Notes under the pieces: generated by a model
What the model saw: the letters and a program-made list of their open reading frames with translations, nothing else
Databases searched by the model: none
What the model was told of the DNA's origin: nothing
Assembly: GCA_900555605.1 (NCBI GenBank)
Contig: USLW01000044.1
Span: forward strand, 1 to 10,725
DNA length: 10,725 bases
Direction: 5' to 3'
Origin: an uncultured Clostridium sp.
GTDB taxonomy: Bacteria > Bacillota > Clostridia > UBA1212 > UBA1255
Made by a program: the position numbers and the translations under genes
Shown here: piece by piece, positions 1 through 5,337 of the stretch
How the letters are laid out: each line of letters begins with the position of its first letter
Position numbering within the stretch: position 1 is the stretch's first letter

Positions 1-38
1 GATGCACAGCCGCTTTTCACATGAATTTTATGCGGCCC

Positions 39-401
39 TTACAACAGACACCGCATGTCCTCCGGTAGGGGAGCGGTGATGTGGAGAAGCTGATCCGTCA
101 ACGGATGGTGCAGCCACAGCTCATAGCTGTGCAGTGCCGGGCGGGCGATGAGAGACTTGTCCTCCGCGCCGTAGAGCCAGTCACCGGTGAGGGGACAGCC
201 GATGGCGGCCATATGGAGCCGCAGCTGATGGGTACGGCCGGTGATGGGCCGCAGCCGCAGCAAGGTGCGGCCATGGGAGACGGATAGGGTTTCGTACTCC
301 GTGCGGGAGGGCAGACCCTCCGGGTCGACACGGCGCTTCAGCAGCGAATCCGGCTGGCGGCTGATGGGCAGGTCGATGGTTCCCTTGGTTGGCTGGGGCA
401 C
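39..401 (-). pseudogene. RluA-family pseudouridine synthase, 3' fragment
   Basis: This is the C-terminal part of an RluA/RluD-type rRNA/tRNA pseudouridine synthase. The diagnostic C-terminal block RPITGRTHQLRLHM is present (about residues 51-64), followed by GCPLTGDWLYG. It starts at a GTG in this window, but the frame hits a stop only about a dozen codons further upstream. The catalytic N-terminal half, with the family's HRLDxxTSG aspartate motif, is absent. The family usually has about 220-300 residues; about 120 remain. The sequence is family-like from about GVPQPTKGTID onward. Immediately before that, the DNA belongs to the Thr/Pro/Ser linker of the divergent glycosidase gene. I therefore read it as a 5'-truncated, catalytically dead remnant or one half of an assembly chimera, not a short functional enzyme. 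Family assignment is confident; the cause of truncation is inferred. Confidence 0.85.
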
Positions 402-1314
402 GCCGTCGCCGTCTGCCGCGGAACCAGAAGCAACACTGCTGATTCAGACCGGCACACCGTCGGCTCCCGTTTCTGCGGAACCATCCCTTACGCCGTCCGC
501 CGCAGCTTTTACCCCATCCGCAACGCCCGTCATAACACCCTCTCCTGCGCCGACTCCTACGCCGGCCGTATGGACTGCGGATTCGTATCAAAGCGATGAA
601 ATTTCAATCAAGATAGAGACAGTGGTCACCGGCGCCGGAGAAGATCTGGTGACCTATTATGCCGCAGATATTCGGATTGCAAATATTGAATGTATCCGTA
701 CTGCCTTCGCACATGATACCTATGGTAAAAATTATGCGCAGAGCGTGCTGCAGATCGGGCGTGCGCACAATGCGATTCTGGCAATCTCCGGAGATTCCTA
801 CGGATTAATGGAGCGGGGCGTTGTCGTGCGCAACGGCAGGCTTTACCGTTCCGAAAAAAATGCGTCAGACATCTGTGTCCTGTATTACGACGGCACCATG
901 GAAACCCTCTCGCCCGGCGACTATGAGGAGGAGGCGCTTAAGGAGTATCTGATCAGCAAAGGCGCCTATCAGGCGTGGTGTTTTGGACCTATGCTGCTGG
1001 ATCAGGACGGAAAGGCGCTTACAAATTTCAATACCTCCAGCTATCTGCTGTCAAAGCATCCCCGCTGCGCCATCGGGTATTATGAACCGGGGCACTATGT
1101 ATTTCTCATCGTAGACGGCAGGCAGAGCCATTCAAATGGTCTGAGTATGCGGGAGCTGGCCCTTCTTATGGAAGCGCTGGGCTGCCGCACGGCCTACAAT
1201 TTAGACGGAGGCCGCATTGCATTGATGACGTTTGCCGGCCAGGTTTATACAAAGCCCTCTAATTCCGGCCGGGATGTCAGCGATATCATTTATATTGGAG
1301 AGCGAAACGAATGA
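376..1314 (+). CDS. Phosphodiester glycosidase (NAGPA) domain protein, 5'-truncated
   Basis: The protein belongs to the exported phosphodiester glycosidase family (NAGPA domain; relatives act on phosphodiester-linked sugars at the cell surface). Family-like sequence begins at about base 400 with a Thr/Pro/Ser-rich linker (TPSPS... PTPTPAVW). It continues as the domain: TYYAADIRI, FAHDTYGKNY, NAILAISGDSYG, VVRNGRLYRS, AWCFGPMLLDQDG, HPRCAIGYYEP, YVFLIVDGR and YNLDGG. The usual N-terminal signal peptide or membrane anchor ahead of the linker is missing. Upstream in-frame codons are antisense to the pseudouridine synthase remnant. The ATG at 376 is only the nearest in-frame start and has no convincing ribosome binding site; the frame stays open to 241. 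The usual GGG after the active-site LDG is changed (LDGGRIALM). The stop overlaps the next gene by four bases. Domain call is confident; activity and export in the present form are doubtful. Confidence 0.8.
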   Translation: MVPLVGWGTPSPSAAEPEATLLIQTGTPSAPVSAEPSLTPSAAAFTPSATPVITPSPAPTPTPAVWTADSYQSDEISIKIETVVTGAGEDLVTYYAADIRIANIECIRTAFAHDTYGKNYAQSVLQIGRAHNAILAISGDSYGLMERGVVVRNGRLYRSEKNASDICVLYYDGTMETLSPGDYEEEALKEYLISKGAYQAWCFGPMLLDQDGKALTNFNTSSYLLSKHPRCAIGYYEPGHYVFLIVDGRQSHSNGLSMRELALLMEALGCRTAYNLDGGRIALMTFAGQVYTKPSNSGRDVSDIIYIGERNE

Positions 1315-1523
1315 AATTTCCGCAGGGACTGAAACGGCTGCTGCCGCATCTGACAAATATATTGGCAATCATGCTGGTGGTTCTTCTGATCATGGACTAT
1401 TATAATCCTTTTATGGATTTTCTGGATAACAGCATAGCGGCGGCCCTGCAGTGGGCGCTCTGCATTTTAACAATCACGCTTTCCGTCGCCACGATTTACC
1501 GGAACTGGAGAAGCCGCAGATAG
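1311..1523 (+). CDS. Small two-helix membrane protein, unknown function
   Basis: A 70-residue protein that I do not recognise. It starts at an ATG overlapping the stop of the glycosidase gene (ATGA), so it is probably made by translational coupling. It has a basic start (KFPQGLKRLL). A first hydrophobic helix covers about residues 13-29 (NILAIMLVVLLIMDYY) and a second about residues 42-62 (AAALQWALCILTITLSVAT). It ends with a strongly basic tail (RNWRSRR). By the positive-inside rule both ends would face the cytoplasm, with a short loop (NPFMDFLDNS) outside. Possible roles are an accessory anchor or partner for the exported glycosidase; this rests on coupling alone. It is convergent with the AraC-family gene that follows, with only 29 bases between the stops. 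Confidence 0.65.
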   Translation: MKFPQGLKRLLPHLTNILAIMLVVLLIMDYYNPFMDFLDNSIAAALQWALCILTITLSVATIYRNWRSRR

Positions 1524-1552
1524 CCGCCGTTCCGATATCTGGCACATGCATC

Positions 1553-2356
1553 TTACATCTGATTCTTATACCGCAGCGGGGAGGCGCCGTATTTTTTTTT
1601 AAAGGCGGCAGAAAAATGCGCCACAGACGAAAAGCCGCAGGAATAGGCAATCTCTGTAATATTATGCCGGTTTGCGCTGAGCATCCGGCAGGCAGCGGTC
1701 AGCCGGTACTCGATTAGGTACTGCTGCGGAGAAATCCCTGTATCTGACAGAAACAGGCGGTATAGATAGGAGCGGTCCAGTCCCACATGCCTGGCAATAT
1801 CCGATACCGTAATGTGATAATTATAATTTTGTTCGATATAGTTGACTGCCTCTGAGATATAGGTATTGCGGTCCGGCCCCAGACGCAGCAGCCGCTGCTG
1901 CATCTGGGAGAGATTCTTGTTATGAATGGAGAAAAATCGATAAAGCAGGGACAGCAGCCCGCAGCGGTCCGCGTTGCCGGAAAGGCTGATTCTGTTCATT
2001 TCCGCTAAAACACGTTCCGTTTGTTTCAGCGGGGAATGAAAGGTCAGCTCCGGTGATTTCATCCCCGCTTCCGCCAGCAGTGCAGCGGCCTCCCCTCCGT
2101 AAAATCCAAACCAATAATATTCCCATGGATCATCATGGTCCGCTTTATATACCGTAGTGACAAAGGGCTCTATCAAAAAGCCCTGCCCTGCCTGCAGCGC
2201 GTAAGTTGTTCCGCCTACCGTATAAGTACCACAGCCGGAAACAGCATAATGGATCAGAAAATGATTGCGGACCGCCGGACCGTATTTATGATCCGGGGGC
2301 GTTTTCTGATATCCGCATTGATAGATGGTTAATTTATCCTCCATATCAATCCCCAT
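1553..2356 (-). CDS. AraC-family transcriptional regulator of the melA locus
   Basis: A 267-residue AraC/XylS-family regulator of the MsmR/RafR type. Residues about 25-90 form a cupin-like sugar-sensing arm (HFLIHYAVSGCGTY, QAGQGFLIEP, YYWFGFYGG). The C-terminal domain carries both helix-turn-helices: ITVSDIARHVGLDRSYLYRL (about 182-201) and the signature half NITEIAYSCGFSSVAHFSAA (about 232-251), followed by the family ending KKYGASPLRYK. The ATG at 2356 is preferred over the in-frame ATG 12 bases downstream, because AGGAGG (complement of 2367-2373) lies 10 bases upstream. The gene is divergent from melA, the standard arrangement for alpha-galactoside regulators. It very probably activates melA in response to melibiose or raffinose-type sugars and may control itself. 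The effector sugar is inferred from context only. Confidence 0.9.
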   Translation of the reverse strand: MGIDMEDKLTIYQCGYQKTPPDHKYGPAVRNHFLIHYAVSGCGTYTVGGTTYALQAGQGFLIEPFVTTVYKADHDDPWEYYWFGFYGGEAAALLAEAGMKSPELTFHSPLKQTERVLAEMNRISLSGNADRCGLLSLLYRFFSIHNKNLSQMQQRLLRLGPDRNTYISEAVNYIEQNYNYHITVSDIARHVGLDRSYLYRLFLSDTGISPQQYLIEYRLTAACRMLSANRHNITEIAYSCGFSSVAHFSAAFKKKYGASPLRYKNQM

Positions 2357-2383
2357 TTCGCGCGAGACCTCCTGTCCGCAGAT

Positions 2384-2412
2384 ATCATAGCAGGCATCTT
2401 TATAAAATACAA
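2384..2412 (-). promoter_or_regulatory. Predicted promoter of the AraC-family regulator
   Basis: On the minus strand, TATGAT (complement of 2384-2389) matches the -10 consensus at five of six bases. TTGTAT (complement of 2407-2412) sits 17 bases upstream as a weak -35. The start of transcription would be near 2377, just before the ribosome binding site. The -35 overlaps a partial copy (AAATACAA, 2405-2412) of the repeat seen in front of melA, which suggests autoregulation. The match was made by eye and is moderate. Confidence 0.4.
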
Positions 2413-2417
2413 TCTAC

Positions 2418-2449
2418 AAATACAACATATATATAAAAAAACACAACAT
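2418..2449 (+). promoter_or_regulatory. Tandem operator: two 11-bp direct repeats 21 bp apart
   Basis: AAATACAACAT at 2418-2428 and AAACACAACAT at 2439-2449 agree at 10 of 11 positions, and their starts are exactly 21 bp apart, two helical turns. AraC-family proteins typically contact two direct half-sites spaced this way, just upstream of or overlapping the -35 of an activated promoter. The proximal copy ends seven bases before the predicted melA -35. The adjacent divergent AraC-family gene is the obvious ligand. Repeats and spacing are seen directly; the binding protein is inferred. Confidence 0.65.
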
Positions 2450-2456
2450 GGCGCTA

Positions 2457-2485
2457 TTGGAATAAAAGACGGGAAATCATATACT
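2457..2485 (+). promoter_or_regulatory. melA promoter (-35 TTGGAA, -10 TATACT)
   Basis: TTGGAA (2457-2462) and TATACT (2480-2485) are separated by 17 bases. The -10 matches the consensus at five of six bases and the -35 at four of six, as expected for an activator-dependent sigma-A promoter. Transcription would start near 2491-2493, giving an unusually long leader of about 228 bases before the melA start codon. Confidence 0.6.
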
Positions 2486-2490
2486 GTGCA

Positions 2491-2508
2491 TGTCGGCGCA
2501 AGCGGACA
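2491..2508. repeat. Imperfect palindrome at the melA transcription start
   Basis: TGTCGGC and GCGGACA flank four bases and are complementary at six of seven positions. The element lies at the predicted start of the melA transcript. It could be an operator for a second regulator or a 5'-end hairpin in the leader RNA. No known operator consensus was recognised, and a CcpA cre site does not fit. Confidence 0.4.
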
Positions 2509-2719
2509 TAGCAAAATAAATGTAACATGAAAGCAAAGAAGCGCCAAACCCGCGGCATCTGCCTCATTCTTCTGAACCAGCGGCTAAAGCAGAGGGTTTT
2601 GTTTTGCGGTACGCGGATTTCTTTCATGGCTGCAGAACAGGCGCACAGCCGGCGGCCTCCGCCAATACTGGCACCGGGCGGCGGCACGGCGGCTGAATTG
2701 AAAAAGGAGGCGGATATTT

Positions 2720-4030
2720 ATGTTTAAAGTTACCTTTGTCGGAGCAGGAAGCACGGTTTTTGCAAAAAATGTGTTGGGCGATTGTATCCTGACGCCGGAG
2801 CTCGGGCCCTTTGAGATTTGTCTGTATGACATTGACCCGGTCAGGCTGGCAGACTCCAAAGCAATGCTGGATAACATCAACAAAAATCACAATGGACTGG
2901 CGGATATCAAAGCAACGCTGGACCGCAGGGAGGCGCTTGCCGGTGCAAAATATGTGGTAAATGCCATCCAGGTCGGCGGATATGAGCCATCGACTGTCAT
3001 TGACTTTGAGATTCCGAAGAAATACGGCCTGCGGCAGACCATCGCCGATACATTAGGAATCGGCGGTATTTTCCGGGCGCTTCGGACCATTCCCGTTATG
3101 GAAGAAATTGCAAAGGATATGGAAGCAGTATGTCCGGATGCGCTTTTTATCAATTACAGCAATCCCATGGCCATGCTCAGCGGCTATATGCAGCGGTTTA
3201 CGAAAATTAAAACCGTCGGTCTCTGCCACAGCGTACAGAGCTGCGCCTCCGGACTGCTTTCTCTGCTCCAGATGCACGAATACGTATCAAACTGCAAATG
3301 GGAGATCGCCGGTATCAATCATCAGGCGTGGCTTTTAAAGATTACGAAAAAAACCGGCCGCGACCTCTATCCGGAAATCAAGAGACGTTCGCTGCATCCC
3401 ACGCCGGATATTCCGAATGCAGACCTGGTACGCCGCGATATTATGCATCGCTTTGGTTATTATGTGACAGAGTCCTCGGAGCACTCTTCGGAATATCTGC
3501 CCTGGTATATCAAAGAAAAATATCCGGAGCTCATTGAGCGGTATCAAATCCCGCTGGACGAATATCCGAGACGCTGCATCGCACAGATCGACGGCTGGAG
3601 TAAAATGCGTGAAGCCCTTGTGAATGATACCGCGCTGACGCACAATAAAACACACGAATTTGCCTCCTATATTATCGGCGCAATGGAATCCGACCGGCCT
3701 TACCGGATCCACGGCAATGTCCTGAATACCGGCCTGATTACGAATCTGCCGCAGAACGCATGTGTCGAGGTTCCCTGCCTGGTGGATCAAAACGGCATCA
3801 ATCCTTGTGTTGTCGGCGATCTGCCGGAGCAATGCGCAGCCTTGAACCGGACCAACATCAACGTGCAGCTTCTGACGATTGAAGCAGCCGTAACACGGAA
3901 GAAAGATTACATTTATATGGCGGCCATGCTGGATCCGCACACCGGCGCCGAATTATCCCAGGATGAAATTACGGCAATGTGTGATGACCTAATTGCGGCC
4001 CACGGCTCTTATCTCCCGGAATACTTCTGA
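2720..4030 (+). CDS. melA: Alpha-galactosidase, glycoside hydrolase family 4
   Basis: A full-length (436 aa) cytoplasmic NAD+- and Mn2+-dependent GH4 alpha-galactosidase, which cleaves alpha-1,6-galactosides such as melibiose by the family's redox-elimination mechanism. The N-terminal Rossmann glycine motif is VGAGS (residues 7-11), followed by the acidic LYDID (35-39). The GH4 landmarks follow in order: NYSNPMAML (145-153), GLCHSVQ (167-173, with the Cys-His pair of the metal site; CHS is typical of MelA rather than the glucosidases), GINHQAW (198-204) and FGYYVTESSEHSSEYLPWY (245-263). The start is fixed by AAGGAGG at 2704-2710, nine bases upstream of the ATG. It is divergent from an AraC-type regulator and appears monocistronic. 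No sugar transporter or sucrose/galactose gene is present in the window, so uptake must be encoded elsewhere. Confidence 0.95.
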   Translation: MFKVTFVGAGSTVFAKNVLGDCILTPELGPFEICLYDIDPVRLADSKAMLDNINKNHNGLADIKATLDRREALAGAKYVVNAIQVGGYEPSTVIDFEIPKKYGLRQTIADTLGIGGIFRALRTIPVMEEIAKDMEAVCPDALFINYSNPMAMLSGYMQRFTKIKTVGLCHSVQSCASGLLSLLQMHEYVSNCKWEIAGINHQAWLLKITKKTGRDLYPEIKRRSLHPTPDIPNADLVRRDIMHRFGYYVTESSEHSSEYLPWYIKEKYPELIERYQIPLDEYPRRCIAQIDGWSKMREALVNDTALTHNKTHEFASYIIGAMESDRPYRIHGNVLNTGLITNLPQNACVEVPCLVDQNGINPCVVGDLPEQCAALNRTNINVQLLTIEAAVTRKKDYIYMAAMLDPHTGAELSQDEITAMCDDLIAAHGSYLPEYF

Positions 4031-4053
4031 TCATTTCACGCATCTGTTCACGC

Positions 4054-4098
4054 GGACGCCGGTCTGTCCGGTAAGCTGTACTGCGGCTTCCGGCGTCC
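4054..4098 (+). terminator. Inverted repeat after melA, possible terminator
   Basis: GGACGCCGG (4054-4062) and CCGGCGTCC (4090-4098) are perfect 9-bp complements with a 27-base loop, starting 23 bases after the melA stop. The T-run that follows (GTTTTC at 4108-4113) is weak and lies about ten bases away. It may act as a terminator together with the next repeat, or as a 3'-end stabilising structure. Confidence 0.45.
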
Positions 4099-4112
4099 TG
4101 ATTGTCCGTTTT

Positions 4113-4180
4113 CTGCAGCATTTGACAGCGCTGTGCATCCTCTTTTTTACGCGAGGCAGGCGTCAAATGCTGCAGCTTTA
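4113..4180 (+). terminator. 14-bp perfect inverted repeat followed by a T-rich tract
   Basis: CTGCAGCATTTGAC (4113-4126) and GTCAAATGCTGCAG (4162-4175) are perfect complements around 35 bases. The tract CTTTATTTTA follows on the plus strand. The interior contains the palindrome ACAGCGCTGT (4125-4134) and CCTC...GAGG (4139-4142/4153-4156), so the RNA could form a branched structure. This is most simply a melA transcript terminator, but the loop is larger than in an ordinary intrinsic terminator. Confidence 0.45.
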
Positions 4181-4498
4181 TTTTACACCGCGCGCTTCGC
4201 ATCTCAACAATTAAAAATCCCTTTATAACTTAAAATTTATCCCTCCGTTCCTCCGGGGTGCCTTTTTCCCAGCATAATCCTGCCTTGCGGGATTCCCCGT
4301 TTCCTCGCAAGGCAGCGCCGGATAAAGACTGCCGCTGCTCTTTGATTCAGAATTTTTCAAAAAATAAAAATCAGACAGACACAGCCGGGCATGTTCCGCG
4401 CATATATTGCTTATGAACGATATCTGCAATCGCAAGCACTATAAATTTGTCCTATAAAACAAGTTTTTCGACAAGTATAGCGGCTTCGTTTATATATA
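4181..4498. other. Intergenic region without a recognisable gene
   Basis: Between the melA 3' structures and sigK I see no credible coding region. Short frames here lack ribosome binding sites and family-like sequence. The only clear structure is the hairpin at 4280-4315. No convincing sigma-E or sigma-K type promoter for sigK could be picked out by eye. AT-rich stretches at 4340-4372 and 4440-4498 could hold one. Confidence 0.5.
4280..4315. repeat. Strong hairpin, 10-12 bp stem
   Basis: CTGCCTTGCG (4280-4289) pairs perfectly with CGCAAGGCAG (4306-4315). A G-T and a G-C pair extend it inward to leave a loop of about 12 bases. Neither strand has a T-tract after the stem, so it does not look like an intrinsic terminator. 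Its role is unknown. Confidence 0.55.
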
Positions 4499-4505
4499 GG
4501 GAGGG
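4499..4505 (+). promoter_or_regulatory. Ribosome binding site that sets the sigK start
   Basis: GGGAGGG lies six bases before a TTG (4512) and twelve before an in-frame ATG (4518). The spacing favours TTG. An in-frame TAG at 4497-4499 blocks any longer protein. Confidence 0.6.
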
Positions 4506-4511
4506 CTACAT

Positions 4512-5171
4512 TTGGGCATGTCGGGTTTTGTCACAGGAGGGAATCTATTTCCGAAACCATTGTCTGCAGAAGAAGAAGCATTCTATTTGGATCAATATGC
4601 CGCGGGGGATGCAAATGCACGGAATATTCTGATCGAGCACAATCTGCGCCTGGTAGCACATATCGTAAAAAAATATACTTCCCAAAATACCGGTTCCGAA
4701 GATCTGATCTCCATCGGCACCATCGGTCTGATCAAAGCAGTTTCGACGTTTAATAAAGAAAAGGGCAGCAGACTTGGGACTTATGCCGTTCGCTGCATCG
4801 AAAATGAAGTTTTGATGTACATCCGTGCAGGCAAAAAATACAATAACGAGGTTTCCATCGACGAGCCGGTGGGAATCGACCGGGAAGGCAATGAAATCGC
4901 GCTGATGGACCTGCTCAGCTGCGAGGAAGACGAAATCTTTGATTCTATCGATAAAAAGCTGCAGACCAAAAGGCTGTATGAAGTCATTAAATCTTGTCTT
5001 CAGGAACGTGAGCGCGTAATCATTGAGCTCAGGTACGGACTGCTCAACGGCATAGAGCGCACACAAAAGGAGGTCGGTAAGATGCTGGGGATTTCCCGTT
5101 CCTATGTAAGCCGAATCGAAAAGCATGCATTAGAAAAGCTGCAAAGCGCCTTTGACAAGCCGGGTATGTAA
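4512..5171 (+). CDS. sigK: RNA polymerase sporulation sigma factor SigK, without pro-sequence
   Basis: Sigma-K directs late mother-cell gene expression (coat and cortex maturation) during endospore formation. The protein (219 aa) has region 2 with RNILIEHNLRLVAHIVKKY, EDLISIGTIGLIKAV and TYAVRCIENEVLMYIR, and a region-4 helix-turn-helix near the end (ERTQKEVGKMLGISRSYVSR). These follow sigma-K more closely than sigma-E or sigma-F. It begins GFVTGGNLFPKPLS, which corresponds to the point where the hydrophobic pro-sequence ends in other clostridial and bacillar SigK proteins. No hydrophobic stretch precedes it in any frame, and an in-frame stop lies five codons before the start. The start is probably TTG 4512, with ATG 4518 the alternative. 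There is no interrupting skin element. It is convergent with the surface-protein genes. Confidence 0.93.
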   Translation: MGMSGFVTGGNLFPKPLSAEEEAFYLDQYAAGDANARNILIEHNLRLVAHIVKKYTSQNTGSEDLISIGTIGLIKAVSTFNKEKGSRLGTYAVRCIENEVLMYIRAGKKYNNEVSIDEPVGIDREGNEIALMDLLSCEEDEIFDSIDKKLQTKRLYEVIKSCLQERERVIIELRYGLLNGIERTQKEVGKMLGISRSYVSRIEKHALEKLQSAFDKPGM

Positions 5172-5199
5172 AACGCGGCGGCTCAGCAAAGCAGCATGT

Positions 5200-5243
5200 A
5201 AAAATAAAAACCGGGCGGGCCTGCATTCAGCAAGCGCGCCCGG
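5200..5243 (-). terminator. Rho-independent terminator of the surface-protein operon
   Basis: CCGGGCGGG (5211-5219) and CGCGCCCGG (5235-5243) pair with one mismatch. On the minus strand the stem is followed by TTTTTATTTTTA (complement of 5199-5210). It lies about 95 bases beyond the stop of the last minus-strand gene. The plus side has no T-tract, so it is not obviously a terminator for sigK. Confidence 0.75.
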
Positions 5244-5337
5244 CCTGACGCCAATACGTTATCGGCAGCCGTTCAAATCCGTATTCGGCTTCTCTTTTCA
5301 GGGCCTGTTATGTTCCTCTGCCGATTATCCGCCCGGC

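Noticed and set aside
2527..2727. A 66-codon plus-strand frame in the melA leader overlapping the melA start
   Set aside because: It has no ribosome binding site and is basic with no family-like pattern. It overlaps melA out of frame, and melA has its own strong AAGGAGG. At most it could be an upstream peptide, which is unsupported.
3335..3940. 201-codon minus-strand frame inside melA
   Set aside because: It is a shadow of a gene with complete GH4 motifs; there is no start context or family likeness.
4512..4632. Skin-type insertion or frameshift splitting sigK
   Set aside because: The reading frame is continuous from the mature N-terminus through region 4, with no recombinase or repeat in or near it.
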